A stretch of 64,000 bases of DNA from CAZIJH01 sp964539655 (GTDB lineage Archaea; Aenigmatarchaeota; Aenigmatarchaeia; CG10238-14; SCSR01). Below are positions 40,053 through 49,856 of the stretch, piece after piece; within the stretch, counting starts at the first letter, position 1; the number at the start of each line of letters is the position of its first letter. Position numbers and translations under genes: made by a program. The DNA is taken from the NCBI GenBank assembly GCA_964539655.1, contig CAZIJH010000002.1:86623-150622 (forward strand), written 5' to 3'. The notes below the pieces were generated by a model, which was not told the origin of the DNA, searched no databases, and saw only the letters and a program-made list of their open reading frames with translations.

Positions 40053-42287
40053 ATGGCAGTAGAGTACGAAGTTCTTGACGGCGCGCTGAGGATAAACGCG
40101 GCGAACTGGGCCATAGCCCCGAGCATAGAAGATTCAGAAGCTGCGATGGCGATAGTCATCGACAAACTGCGCGAAGTGAAAGACGTCAACAGGATAGTTT
40201 TGATCGAGTCGAGGGAGAACGAGTACGATTTCGAGCAGACGCAGATGCTGATTGAAATATCGAGAATTTACGACAGGATCATAAACCAGGACAAAATTTT
40301 GAGCATCAACAATCTCGGGGACAAGGGATGCGAGACGCACATTCCGCACAGGCTCGCCGAACTGCAGTTCCTCGTGCTCGAAGTCCTGAGAAAAGATCCG
40401 ATTGGAGCGTACGTAAGGATAAACACTTTGATTAACGCGACGAAAAAAAACGTGCACATGGACATGAGCCACCAGACGTGCCATTACAATTATCTGATGT
40501 ACGGACTCGAGCCGATAAGATTTTTGCTCGAAAATACTTTGCTGATACAGCGCGTCCTTCCGAGAATTGGAAATTTCAAATTCGGAGACAGGAGCCTTTA
40601 CAGGGAAATTTTTTCGCCGGTCGTCAGGCCGAACTTCATGCTCACGAGATACATGGCGATGCCCCCGAAAATGGGAAAGACGATCGAGAAATACAATGTC
40701 GGAAACACTCTTGTCGAAATTTTCCAAGTCCCGGGAAAAGTCAGGAACATCTATCACGTCACTCCGCGCGAATTCATGCTGAGCGAGGAAAAATATTCGG
40801 TGCTCGATTCCGCAAGAAGATACCTCACCGCGCACAAGCCGAGCGAGCAGGAATCGGTCGAGGTGGAAAAATCCCGAGAAATTTTCATGAACATCGGAAG
40901 AGATTTGATACGCGACCTGTCCGGAAATTCGCGGATGCAGATGACAACTCAGGAGATAGAGGAGCTGGCCGCGATACTTTCCAGATACACTGCGGGTTTC
41001 GGAGTTTTGGAGATTTTGCTGGCGGACGAAAAAGTGCAGGACATTTATGTGAATTCGCCGATCGGCACTTCGCCGATCTACATTTTCCACCAAGATTACG
41101 AGGAATGCGAGACAAATCTTATTCCGACAAAAGAGGATGCGGAATCTTGGGCAACCAGATTCAGATTGTTTTCCGGAAGGCCGCTCGACGAGGCTAATCC
41201 CGTCCTCGATACTGAATTGAATCTCGCAGTCGGACGAGCAAGAGTCGCAGCGATAACAAGAACACTTTCTCCAGAAGGTCTCGCGTTCGCATTCAGGAGA
41301 CACAGGGAAAGACCCTGGACATTCCCACTTTTCATGAAGGCAAATTACATAGATCCGATGTACGCCGGACTGATGAGCTTCATAATCGACGGAGGAAGAT
41401 CGATACTTATCGCGGGCGGAAGGAGCAGCGGAAAAACTTCCCTGCTTGGAGCGATGATGCTCGAAATTCTGCGCAAGTTCAGAATAGTTGTCAGTGAGGA
41501 CACCTTGGAGTTACCTGTCGTTGCGTTGAGGGAATTAAATTATAATATCGAAAGATTGAAATCGCGCTCGGTAATCACTCGAGTAGAAACAGAACTTCCG
41601 CCAGAGGAGGCGCTGAGGACAGCATTGCGTCTCGGAGATTCAGCATTGATCGTCGGAGAAGTCCGTTCCACGGAATCAGTCGCGCTTTTTGAGGCGATGA
41701 GAATCGGAGCGCTCGCGCATGTGGTCGCGGGAACGATCCACGGAGAATCGCCGTACGGAGTTTTCGACAGGGTCGTGAACGATCTCGGAGTGAAGCCGAC
41801 AAGCTTCAAGGCAATTGACATAATCAACATCGCGAATCTTCTGCGCTCGCCAGACGGACTTCATAGATTCAGAAGAGTGACCGAAGTAACGGAAGTTAGG
41901 AAGAAATGGAAAACTGATCCGGCAGACGAAGGAGGATTTGTGCAGCTCTTGCAATATTCTGCGCACGAAGACAGAATGAAACCAACAGACACCTTAATTG
42001 ATGGTGAATCCGAAGTGCTGAACGAGATTTCAAAACAGGTAAGGGATTGGAGAGGTTCATGGGATCTTGTCTGGGAAAATATTTTGCTGAGGTCTAAAAT
42101 AAAACAGTCGATTGTTGATTATTCGCGCGACCTTGCGAGGCCCGATATACTTGAAGCGGAGATTTCGGTTGAATCGAACGAGATGTTCCACATAATTTCC
42201 GAGCAGGTCAGGAGGGAAGTCGGATCGCTGGATTCAAAAATAATTTACGAAAAATGGCTCGAGTGGTTCAAGTCGAGAATAAAATAA
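40053..42287 (+). CDS. Type IV pilus/secretion ATPase with long N-terminal extension
   Basis: The protein has 744 residues from the ATG at 40053. The C-terminal half is a VirB11/GspE-type ATPase. Walker A is GGRSSGKTS near 455-463, preceded by MSFIIDGGRSILIA. The Asp box region is FRIVVSEDTLELP, Walker B is LRLGDSALIVGEVRSTE near 530, and the His box is AHVVAGTIHGESPYGVFDRV. Residues 1-330 have no recognised domain, and the last 100 are helical. Archaeal relatives power pili, archaella or DNA transfer. It is followed by the TadC/FlaJ-like gene, the usual partner. Confidence 0.93.
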   Translation: MAVEYEVLDGALRINAANWAIAPSIEDSEAAMAIVIDKLREVKDVNRIVLIESRENEYDFEQTQMLIEISRIYDRIINQDKILSINNLGDKGCETHIPHRLAELQFLVLEVLRKDPIGAYVRINTLINATKKNVHMDMSHQTCHYNYLMYGLEPIRFLLENTLLIQRVLPRIGNFKFGDRSLYREIFSPVVRPNFMLTRYMAMPPKMGKTIEKYNVGNTLVEIFQVPGKVRNIYHVTPREFMLSEEKYSVLDSARRYLTAHKPSEQESVEVEKSREIFMNIGRDLIRDLSGNSRMQMTTQEIEELAAILSRYTAGFGVLEILLADEKVQDIYVNSPIGTSPIYIFHQDYEECETNLIPTKEDAESWATRFRLFSGRPLDEANPVLDTELNLAVGRARVAAITRTLSPEGLAFAFRRHRERPWTFPLFMKANYIDPMYAGLMSFIIDGGRSILIAGGRSSGKTSLLGAMMLEILRKFRIVVSEDTLELPVVALRELNYNIERLKSRSVITRVETELPPEEALRTALRLGDSALIVGEVRSTESVALFEAMRIGALAHVVAGTIHGESPYGVFDRVVNDLGVKPTSFKAIDIINIANLLRSPDGLHRFRRVTEVTEVRKKWKTDPADEGGFVQLLQYSAHEDRMKPTDTLIDGESEVLNEISKQVRDWRGSWDLVWENILLRSKIKQSIVDYSRDLARPDILEAEISVESNEMFHIISEQVRREVGSLDSKIIYEKWLEWFKSRIK

Positions 42288-42340
42288 GCAATGACAAAAC
42301 ATTAGCTAAAATAAAACGAATTTCTATCTAGGTAATTTGA

Positions 42341-44290
42341 TTGACAGAATCCAAAGAATACAGGCAGTATCTGACAGCCGAGGTGCAGAAGCCAAAGCCC
42401 ACTTGGTATGAAAATCTGGTCAATTCGTTTGGGAAAATTCCGATAACATTTCCTGTTGACAAGGATGCCGAGAAAAGAATAACAGAACAAGCCAGCTTCA
42501 TCGGCTACGAAATAAAGCCATCGTCAATCTACATCACTTCCATTTTCATTTTTATATTGGCGCTTGTTGCGTCTGTCGCGACCCTTTTCTACACCGGTTC
42601 GATGCTCGCACTGCTCGTCGGGATAATGGGAGGCGCAGGACTTGCGTACTACATCTATTCGTATCTTCCGAACCAGCTTGCGTTCACGAGAATCAGAGCG
42701 ACGTCAGACCTCCTGCTGTCAGTACTTTACATGGTCATATCTCTGCGAATAACTCCTAACTTGGAGAACGCTCTCGTATTCGCATCCGTCAACGTGGGCG
42801 GAATCGTGGGAAGGGACCTGAAAAAAATAGCGTGGGACATGTCGCTCGGAAAATACAAGACGGGCGACGATGCGCTAGAAATTTTTGCAAGAAAATGGAA
42901 ACAGGAAAACAACGAGTTTTCCGAAGCGATCGACATAATCAGAACGTCTTCTTTCAAGGCCGAGAGCGAAAGGCTGAAAATGTACGAGGAAGCTGTCAAC
43001 GTAATTTTGGAGAGGAACACTGACAGGATGAAGACCTACAGCGCGGAGCTCAACAATCCGGTCAACATTATAAATTATCTGGGAATCACTCTTCCTGTAC
43101 TGACAATAATTCTTTTTCCTGTGATGACCATTTTCCTTTCGCAGTCAATCCGGGCAGAGCTGCTCGTTCTGATCTATAATGTAGCACTCCCGCTCATCGT
43201 CTACTGGATGATGATGGAAACTTTGAAAAAGCGCCCGATAAGTTTCGGAGTGGTCGACATATCGACGCATCCAGATGCGTACAAGATCGGCACTTACAAA
43301 ATCAAAAATAAAATCATTCCGCTGCTTCCGATTTCGATCGCCGTCTCGATATCACTGATCGCATTAGGATATTTCATCATCCAATCCGAAGAGAGCATGA
43401 TATCGCTGAGCAAAATAATCGGAGGCCTTGTCGTCATCTGGGGGATTGCTGCAGGGATAATAATCTATTCGTACTTCTCGTACAGAAAAAACATCAAGAT
43501 AAAGGAAGATATCATCATAACCGAAAACGAATTCACCGAAGCCCTTTACGAGCTCGGATTAATTCTGTCTTCAGGATATTCCGTTGAGACATCGATAGAA
43601 AAGCTGCTGACAAAAATAAGAAATCTCAAAATTTCATTTCTGTTCACGAAGACTCTGAACAACGTCAAAGAATTCGGAATGACTATACAGAAGGCGATCT
43701 TCGACCAGAACGAAGGCGTGATAAAATATTATCCATCGAAGCTGATAAAAAACATACTGCAGATTTTTGTAGAATCGCTTAACAGAGGATCGAAGACCAC
43801 GGCAGTCGCAATGATGTCGGTTTCCGGCTATCTCAAATCAATCAAGCGCGTAGAGGAGTATCTCAAGGAAATCCTGCAGGAGACCACGAGCGAGATGCAG
43901 TTCATGCTAGCCATACTCGTGCCTGTCGCAACCGCTATAATCGTTGCGATAGCAGGACTGCTCACTTCGGTGCTCGTCCAGACATCAATGTTCCTTGCGA
44001 CACTCACGGGGCTTTCCAGCAATCCGATATTTTCGCAGCAGAACACGCTCGGCTCGCTTGTCGACGTGACTCGCATAGTTCCAATACAATGGTTCGTCCT
44101 CATAGTCGGCGGTTACATGCTCGAAGTTATATTAACGCTCGCGATTTTCCTCGCAGCGCTGAAACACGGAGACGACCCGCTGGAGAAGCATAAGCTCATC
44201 GCGAACGGACTATTCAGAGGGATGCTGATATTCACCGTGATATCTCTCATAACTTTCGTAACATTCAACGGATTGGTGAAGATAGGATGA
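42341..44290 (+). CDS. TadC/FlaJ-like platform membrane protein
   Basis: The 649-residue protein has eight or nine membrane segments in two halves. Each half holds a type II secretion F-like domain, seen as LLSVLYMVISLRITPNLENA at about 125-145 and ALYELGLILSSGYSVETSIE at about 400-420. This doubled layout is common in archaea. It anchors the motor ATPase in the membrane and passes pilins outward. The start is TTG 42341, 53 bases after the ATPase. Its end overlaps the small gene after it by four bases. Confidence 0.92.
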   Translation: MTESKEYRQYLTAEVQKPKPTWYENLVNSFGKIPITFPVDKDAEKRITEQASFIGYEIKPSSIYITSIFIFILALVASVATLFYTGSMLALLVGIMGGAGLAYYIYSYLPNQLAFTRIRATSDLLLSVLYMVISLRITPNLENALVFASVNVGGIVGRDLKKIAWDMSLGKYKTGDDALEIFARKWKQENNEFSEAIDIIRTSSFKAESERLKMYEEAVNVILERNTDRMKTYSAELNNPVNIINYLGITLPVLTIILFPVMTIFLSQSIRAELLVLIYNVALPLIVYWMMMETLKKRPISFGVVDISTHPDAYKIGTYKIKNKIIPLLPISIAVSISLIALGYFIIQSEESMISLSKIIGGLVVIWGIAAGIIIYSYFSYRKNIKIKEDIIITENEFTEALYELGLILSSGYSVETSIEKLLTKIRNLKISFLFTKTLNNVKEFGMTIQKAIFDQNEGVIKYYPSKLIKNILQIFVESLNRGSKTTAVAMMSVSGYLKSIKRVEEYLKEILQETTSEMQFMLAILVPVATAIIVAIAGLLTSVLVQTSMFLATLTGLSSNPIFSQQNTLGSLVDVTRIVPIQWFVLIVGGYMLEVILTLAIFLAALKHGDDPLEKHKLIANGLFRGMLIFTVISLITFVTFNGLVKIG

Positions 44291-44508
44291 AGAAAAAAGA
44301 AAAAGGGCTCAGCATAGTCAGCGAGAAGATGGCCTTTCTGATAATTCTGGTAATCATTGTAATGTTTCTGCTCGTGTGGCTTGGTCTCGGGCAAACGCTG
44401 ATCAATTACATCAGCGGAGAAAAGCTGGAGAGCACTGTGCAGACATGCGAACAGTTAGGGACAACCACGTTCGATCCCGAAGATCCCACAAAGAAGATAT
44501 GCACTTAA
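44287..44508 (+). CDS. Small prepilin-like protein
   Basis: The 73-residue protein has KKKEKG followed by LSIVSEKMAFLIILVIIVMF, a class III (prepilin) signal with a cut likely after the glycine. The exposed end has two cysteines (QTCEQLG, KKICT). ATGA overlaps the TadC-like stop. It is likely a pilin-like subunit or a small anchor. Confidence 0.6.
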   Translation: MKKKEKGLSIVSEKMAFLIILVIIVMFLLVWLGLGQTLINYISGEKLESTVQTCEQLGTTTFDPEDPTKKICT

Positions 44509-44533
44509 GAAAAGCAACGGACAATTTTAATTT

Positions 44534-44719
44534 ATGACAAAAAAGGCTGCTGTAAGTTTTCCAATGACGGTGGTAGTGTCTATTGTGATAATTTTGGTTA
44601 TATTGGTTCTCGTCTTCATGTTAGTCGAAAATGTGGGGGATCTCCTTATAAAGGGATTCAGCAACGTAATCAAACAAGGCACATTGTTTGTTGGGGGACT
44701 TTTGGGTCCTCTGGGCTAA
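44534..44719 (+). CDS. Small single-helix membrane protein
   Basis: The 61-residue protein has a basic start (TKKAAVSFPM) and one membrane helix (VVVSIVIILVILVLVFMLVE). The glycine-rich end (GGLLGPLG) is hydrophobic and may be a second, partial helix. It lies between two other short membrane-protein genes on one strand. Confidence 0.55.
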   Translation: MTKKAAVSFPMTVVVSIVIILVILVLVFMLVENVGDLLIKGFSNVIKQGTLFVGGLLGPLG

Positions 44720-44760
44720 TAACTTTTTATCTTGCCTTCCGAAATAATCATAGTGGGCAG

Positions 44761-44916
44761 ATGTCTGACGCAGTAAAAATGATAGTGAGCATAGCAATAA
44801 TTGTTGTCGCGCTTGCAGTGATTATCTGGTATCTTCTGACGAATTACAACAGCGTAACAAGTCAATTTTATCTGTATCTCGGAAGCGCGTTCTCGAACAT
44901 GTTTTGGAAACCTTAA
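44761..44916 (+). CDS. Very small single-helix membrane protein
   Basis: A 51-residue protein reads from ATG 44761 to TAA 44916. It has one membrane helix, IVSIAIIVVALAVIIWYLLT, and an aromatic end (SQFYLYLGSAFSNMFWKP). It is too short for most gene callers, but codon use, spacing and ordered run of small anchored proteins support it. Confidence 0.6.
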   Translation: MSDAVKMIVSIAIIVVALAVIIWYLLTNYNSVTSQFYLYLGSAFSNMFWKP

Positions 44917-44953
44917 ATCAAACATTTTATTTCTAAAAGCTGAATTATAATCA

Positions 44954-47767
44954 ATGTTCGCCGTTTCAAAAGGCCTTGCTATCGGACTTATAGTCAAACT
45001 TGCTATCGGAATAATTGTAATCGCTGTCGCGCTTTCAATTTTCGGAAACGGCCTGCCCGGCATTTCCATACCTACTAAATGCAACGACAAAACTGGAATA
45101 GCTCTAAGCTCAGTCGAAGCACTCAAATGCGGAATCGACATGGCCGCCACGCAGTCCCTGTCAGTCGCTAGCTGCACAGGAAAATCAGATTCGCAAAGCC
45201 AAGATATCATGAGTAAATTCGTATTCAGAAGTGCCAGCGAGCAGACAGGTGGATGCAAAAGAACTGACACAGGCGCAAGTCAGATTTATGCGAAGTTCGC
45301 ATGCACAAACAAAAATTCATGCGTTCCAAAAGACGTCGAATGCAAAAGGACTTCGATAAATGACAAATGGTCATGCAGGGTTCTGGAATTCGAGCTGCCT
45401 CAAAGCCAGACGTTCAGAGACATGTTGAAAGCCATTGGATTGAACAACGTCGCAGAAGCTAACGAATTTATTTCGGAATGGATAGGCGCAGTCGGGCAGC
45501 CAGACTTTGTTCTCTCGTACGAATACTTCCCGTCGGAAAGCAGGGTTCTTTTCACGCGCGAAAACAAGGAGATATCATCGGTGATGGCCAGCGTTGCGCT
45601 TGGCGGGCTTCTGAATCTTGCGCCGGGCGGAGGATCGAAAATATCCGCGACTAAAAACGGACTGAAAAATATTCCGAAAAATATAATCGCGCTTTTCAAG
45701 AAAGACACTTATGTCGGGCTGAAAGGAAAGCTGTTCGAGAATTTTGCATCGAAGGCAGGAGTCAAGGCTTTGGAAGAATTAACGGCTGCGCGTCTCGTGT
45801 CTACATATGCGACTGCGGAAGGAATCGAAGAAATAGTTGGTAAAAATGTCGTCAAGCAAATTTTGAAAAAAGAGAACGTGAAGAAATTTACAAACGATGT
45901 CAAGAAATTAATTTTGGAAAAGATGCCAGATGGAGCCGAGAAAAACCACTTGGAGATAACTTTGGACAACAGGTTCGATTATTTCTGGTCAGGAGTTTTT
46001 GAAAAATACATCAAAACATGCAGAGATATTCCGAGCACGTGCACGCCAGACGACGACTTTGTCGTGAAAGAAATGATGGATTTCGTGAAGATTTCAGACC
46101 TGGGAATTCCAAATTCAGTTGCTGACGACGTCGCAAAACAAGTCCCATCAATCGCTTCTGCGAAAACAGCCACTGACGACATAAAAATTATTTCAGGAGA
46201 GTTTTCCAAATCAGGCAATCTTCTTGACAGTGCTCTGAAACCAGAGTTGGCCGCGCAGCTCAAGCAAAACTTGGACGACCTGGCAATGCAGAGTCTGCTC
46301 GACAAAAGCATGGCGCAGTCCGCCAAGAAATACAAAAATGTCCAACAGTTCCAAGAAGTCCTGAGCAAGATGGACCAAAAGGCGGAAAGAATTTCGGAAA
46401 TTGCCTACAAAGATCTGCTGACCAAGCTGCATACGGCCGACAAGCATTCAGGGCTCTCGCTGAAAGGACAGTTCATCGGAAGGCTTGAAAAATCCTTGAA
46501 GCTTTTGGACGAAGGAACGTTGGAAGGACTGGAAGACAAGAGCACGAAGGACGCAGCGAAAAGTCTTGTGAAGAAAGCATTGACAGAGAAGGCGCCGATG
46601 CTGCTGAAGGGATTGACGGGCCTGCCTGCAGATTTGGAGCCAAAGGAAACTTCGGAAAGATTAATTTTGATGGCAGCGGTGTACATACTTTCTTACAATT
46701 CTATCGTTGACGACACGAACGAAGCTCTGCACAAGACCTGCGGAGGGAACACGCTCTGCCTCATGACAAACAAGCTTCTGCTTTCCGGAGAAGAAAATTA
46801 TTGGGAAAGTTACGAGTTGAAAAAGGACAGCGACGTGTTCGTCTCGTCCAAAGTCTCGTCAATAAATCTCGACGGCGAGGAATTCGAAAGGGCGTACGCG
46901 TTGAGCCCGTGCAAAGCGAATGTCGACATATCTTTGAGCAAAGACCAGAAATGCAACGGCGCGCTGAAAACAAGCGAAAATATTTATTACGAGATAAGGG
47001 ACTTCTGGTGCTACGTGTACTATCCGAACGACGCTAACAAGTATTCTACCGATGACTATTCGTTCTGTCTCGACGAGACAAAAAGATTCGCAGAAACATG
47101 TTTGGATCAGTCACAAGGACTTCTGAAGCTGGTCACGAATTCCTGCGCCGGCCAGAAAGATAAGAAAGGTCCGATCGAATCTTTCGAAGAAGACGAGTCT
47201 AAGAACAATTTAGTCGACGGAAAAGTTTTCAGCATCTCGTTCGCAGACTGCAAGAAAAAATACAACACTGACGACATATTCAAATGCGTGAACGACGATT
47301 CGCTTGACAAAATAGACGACGTGAAAAAACAGTTGAAGAGCGACTGGTCAGCTAATCAGTACAATTTAATTTTGAAGCAGACAAATTTCCGGGCAGTCCC
47401 GATTAACATCCAGAAGGACGTAAACGGAAATCTGGTGACAGTCTCTGATTGCAGTTCTCCTTACTTCGCGCAAGAAATCGTGGGCGGAGTGAAAAGCGTA
47501 GACACGGTCACGCTAAGGTTCAACGACATTTTGAAATTCAAAGAGAAAGGCACGGATCCCAACTACTGCGTGCTTAGCAAATCGAAGATGTCAGATTGGG
47601 GCAAGCTTGGATGCCAGGTTGGAACAGTCGCAGGTTCGCTCGCGACAACATTCTTCACAACAGGAGCAACATCGCAAGTAACGTTGTATATGATTGGCTC
47701 TAGCGGAGTGGTCTGCGATCAGATTCTTGACAATACCGAAAGCAGATGGCCGAATACCCAGCAGTAA
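44954..47767 (+). CDS. Large membrane-anchored extracellular protein of the pilus-like locus
   Basis: The 937-residue protein is anchored by AVSKGLAIGLIVKLAIGIIV near its start, with KG before the hydrophobic core as in class III signals. A cysteine-bearing domain follows (about residues 38-145), then a hydrophobic helix (VMASVALGGLLNLAPGG), a long lysine/leucine-rich helical region (about 230-560), a second cysteine-rich part (HKTCGGNTLCLMTNK, then DLSLSKDQKCNGAL-like) and a final hydrophobic segment (GTVAGSLATTFFTTGATSQV). No known family. It is the largest protein of the locus and could be a structural or adhesive component. Confidence 0.6.
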   Translation: MFAVSKGLAIGLIVKLAIGIIVIAVALSIFGNGLPGISIPTKCNDKTGIALSSVEALKCGIDMAATQSLSVASCTGKSDSQSQDIMSKFVFRSASEQTGGCKRTDTGASQIYAKFACTNKNSCVPKDVECKRTSINDKWSCRVLEFELPQSQTFRDMLKAIGLNNVAEANEFISEWIGAVGQPDFVLSYEYFPSESRVLFTRENKEISSVMASVALGGLLNLAPGGGSKISATKNGLKNIPKNIIALFKKDTYVGLKGKLFENFASKAGVKALEELTAARLVSTYATAEGIEEIVGKNVVKQILKKENVKKFTNDVKKLILEKMPDGAEKNHLEITLDNRFDYFWSGVFEKYIKTCRDIPSTCTPDDDFVVKEMMDFVKISDLGIPNSVADDVAKQVPSIASAKTATDDIKIISGEFSKSGNLLDSALKPELAAQLKQNLDDLAMQSLLDKSMAQSAKKYKNVQQFQEVLSKMDQKAERISEIAYKDLLTKLHTADKHSGLSLKGQFIGRLEKSLKLLDEGTLEGLEDKSTKDAAKSLVKKALTEKAPMLLKGLTGLPADLEPKETSERLILMAAVYILSYNSIVDDTNEALHKTCGGNTLCLMTNKLLLSGEENYWESYELKKDSDVFVSSKVSSINLDGEEFERAYALSPCKANVDISLSKDQKCNGALKTSENIYYEIRDFWCYVYYPNDANKYSTDDYSFCLDETKRFAETCLDQSQGLLKLVTNSCAGQKDKKGPIESFEEDESKNNLVDGKVFSISFADCKKKYNTDDIFKCVNDDSLDKIDDVKKQLKSDWSANQYNLILKQTNFRAVPINIQKDVNGNLVTVSDCSSPYFAQEIVGGVKSVDTVTLRFNDILKFKEKGTDPNYCVLSKSKMSDWGKLGCQVGTVAGSLATTFFTTGATSQVTLYMIGSSGVVCDQILDNTESRWPNTQQ

Positions 47768-47812
47768 ATCCAAAAATTTCTTTATAGGGATACAATTAAT
47801 CATGAGATTAAA

Positions 47813-48115
47813 ATGGTTTCGATGCTTTACGTCGGCGCAATCGTTCTGGCCATAATTCTGATGGCTGTCATTTTTGTTTTCTCTTCGGACTTACTGCAAG
47901 GGAAGGCTCCTGGTATTGTAAACGATTTTATTTCAGGCCTCCCCGATGCAATCGAGAAAGCAACGCAGAGATGCGGAGGGCATAAGACTCTAGAAAATTG
48001 CAGAAATGACTCCGCTTGCGAATGGTGCGAGACCGAAGATGAAAATCAGAATACTTTCCTGTTCTGCACGACCAAAAAGTACGTGGCAGAATACAAATGC
48101 GCCCCACCGGCATAA
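47813..48115 (+). CDS. Membrane-anchored cysteine-rich small protein (PSI-like)
   Basis: The 100-residue protein has one N-terminal helix (MLYVGAIVLAIILMAVIFVF). An exposed domain follows with six cysteines: QRCGGHKTLENCRNDSACEW then CETEDENQNTFLFC and KC. The C..C..CxWC spacing resembles a short PSI or EGF-like disulfide module. It is downstream of the 937-residue gene. Confidence 0.55.
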   Translation: MVSMLYVGAIVLAIILMAVIFVFSSDLLQGKAPGIVNDFISGLPDAIEKATQRCGGHKTLENCRNDSACEWCETEDENQNTFLFCTTKKYVAEYKCAPPA

Positions 48116-48150
48116 CGGACTATTTTTATCCCCAACCCTAATAATATTTT

Positions 48151-48441
48151 ATGCTCAGTTCTGAACAGAAAGGTAGTCTTGCCATAACCCAAATCGTTCT
48201 TCTGACAATCGGAATAATAGTTGTCGCAATAGTGATATGGGTCCTTTACACGCAGACAATGAGCGGGACGAGCGCGATAGACGCAAACAAATGTACCGCG
48301 GAAAAGCTGAGGATCTGCACGATGTGCAAATTCGGCGGCGATCCGAAAGCATGCAATCCGAGCTCTAATAAAATTGCCGAATTCTGTTCGGGAACTACGT
48401 TGCCTATAGACTGCGTGGCACAAAACATACTGCCTAAATGA
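48151..48441 (+). CDS. Prepilin-like small protein with cysteine pair, family A
   Basis: The 96-residue protein begins LSSEQKG, then SLAITQIVLLTIGIIVVAIV, a clear class III signal. The exposed part has DANKCTAEKLRICTMCKFGG and three more cysteines. The same plan is seen in the proteins at 53106 and 54542, so they form a small family. Probably a minor pilin. Confidence 0.65.
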   Translation: MLSSEQKGSLAITQIVLLTIGIIVVAIVIWVLYTQTMSGTSAIDANKCTAEKLRICTMCKFGGDPKACNPSSNKIAEFCSGTTLPIDCVAQNILPK

Positions 48442-48478
48442 ACAGTCTCCTTTTTAGAAGTCGACTCCAAATAATATT

Positions 48479-48892
48479 ATGCCGAGTTCCGCCGATTTGC
48501 TGATAGGAGTAGTAGTCATTTTCATAATCATTTTCTTTATCGCCGATGCCACTATTTTTCCCAAAATGTCTCAGGTGCTTTTGGGAGGAAGCTGCGAGGA
48601 GTTTGCGAAGTCTAACATACGGGATTTAATTGCTAGAGCGAACGCGGCTGCCCTTGGCAACCAGGAGTTTTTCGACGAATTCAAATTCGACGACAGATGC
48701 GTGGAAAGAATATCGGCTTCAAGCGGAATACTGAACGTGAAATTCAAATCCCAGGACGAGAATGAGAAGTTCGGCGACGGCGTAACTTTCGCGATGGATG
48801 GCATAATCGTCAATCCGGGAACATACAAAGTCCAAATCACAGGCAACAGAGTGAAGATAACGAATGACAAAGTCACGGAATCGACAGCCTAG
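48479..48892 (+). CDS. Membrane-anchored small extracellular protein
   Basis: The 137-residue protein has an N-terminal helix (LLIGVVVIFIIIFFIADATI) and a soluble domain with two cysteines (GGSCEEFAKSNI, FDDRCVERISASSG). Its last part, MDGIIVNPGTYKVQITGNRV, is beta-rich. No family was recognised. It is 9 bases before the next gene. Confidence 0.55.
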   Translation: MPSSADLLIGVVVIFIIIFFIADATIFPKMSQVLLGGSCEEFAKSNIRDLIARANAAALGNQEFFDEFKFDDRCVERISASSGILNVKFKSQDENEKFGDGVTFAMDGIIVNPGTYKVQITGNRVKITNDKVTESTA

Positions 48893-48901
48893 GTGTACAG
48901 C

Positions 48902-49375
48902 ATGACACAGCAACAGTTTCTTGCAAGGATAGTGATGACCGCGATGTTTGTAGCGTTAATCATAACACTCTACGTGACATTCTTCTCAGGAATCTTCAAA
49001 CCAACATGCAGTTCGAACCAAGAATTTCTTATGATGCAACTTGTCAACGACGCCACCAATTTCAGAAATCCGACGTCGTCAGTGATCAAACAGTTCAAAA
49101 TCCTGGACTGCACCAAAGAGATTCTGCTTTACAGCGACGGGTATGTAATCAATTACAAAAACGGTGACTCGTTTGATTCGGACACGAAATTCTACAAGGG
49201 CGTGGGCGAGAACAATTTCCCAGTGAACATAGACGCTCTTTGCATCGAGGGGTGCAACGCGGCCAAATTGTCCGGCTCTGGATGCGTGCTGCCAGAGGAG
49301 TCAGGCGAAGACACTTACAAGGTATCTATAAGCCCTCTGAATCTGAAATTCCTGTCGTCCTCCGACGAATGCTAG
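48902..49375 (+). CDS. Membrane-anchored extracellular protein
   Basis: The protein has 157 residues from the ATG at 48902, chosen because AGGTG precedes it; GTG 48893 is an alternative. It has an N-terminal helix (IVMTAMFVALIITLYVTFFS) and an exposed domain with six cysteines (PTCSSNQEFLMMQLVND, LDCTKEILLYSDGYVINYKN, ALCIEGCNAAKLSGSGC). No known family. Confidence 0.55.
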   Translation: MTQQQFLARIVMTAMFVALIITLYVTFFSGIFKPTCSSNQEFLMMQLVNDATNFRNPTSSVIKQFKILDCTKEILLYSDGYVINYKNGDSFDSDTKFYKGVGENNFPVNIDALCIEGCNAAKLSGSGCVLPEESGEDTYKVSISPLNLKFLSSSDEC

Positions 49376-49415
49376 CGCATTTCTTTTTAATAAGACATAA
49401 TTATTGCAGGATACT

Positions 49416-49856
49416 ATGGGAAAGTTCACCATCTCGAAATTGATTTCAATCATAATTTTTCTGGTAACGTTCTTCATGTTTCTTATATGGATGATAAACT
49501 ATTCGACCGACATCGCAATACTTTTCGGATTCAGAATGTCAAATGTCGTCGCCAATGATCTGGCCGGAAGGATTTCTTCACTCGCATCGGTTTCAGGAGA
49601 AGCGACGTCACAATACATTCTAGGCAGCAAGTCCGAGAGCCAGGGAGCAATCTACGACGTGACGATCAGAAACTACATCGTGTGCGTGAAAAGCGTGGCA
49701 TCCTCGACTCTCACATCTGATTGCGCCTCGCATAATTTTGCATTGGAATTTCCTTTCAGCGAAAAAAGCGTGACATACAGGAAACTTACGATTGAAAAAT
49801 TCTACGACACCGATTACGAAAATTATAAGATAAGAGTAAAATCGGAGGCGGCCTGA
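49416..49856 (+). CDS. Membrane-anchored extracellular protein
   Basis: The protein has 146 residues from the ATG at 49416 (TTG 49404 is an alternative). One N-terminal helix (ISKLISIIIFLVTFFMFLIW) is followed by a beta-rich domain with two cysteines (YIVCVKSVASS, TSDCASHNF). Its last base overlaps the next gene's ATG, so translation is coupled. Confidence 0.55.
   Translation: MGKFTISKLISIIIFLVTFFMFLIWMINYSTDIAILFGFRMSNVVANDLAGRISSLASVSGEATSQYILGSKSESQGAIYDVTIRNYIVCVKSVASSTLTSDCASHNFALEFPFSEKSVTYRKLTIEKFYDTDYENYKIRVKSEAA

Noticed and set aside
40134..41303. A 389-codon open frame on the minus strand.
   Set aside because: It is antisense to the secretion ATPase, whose motifs are clear, and its translation has no domain and a skewed composition.
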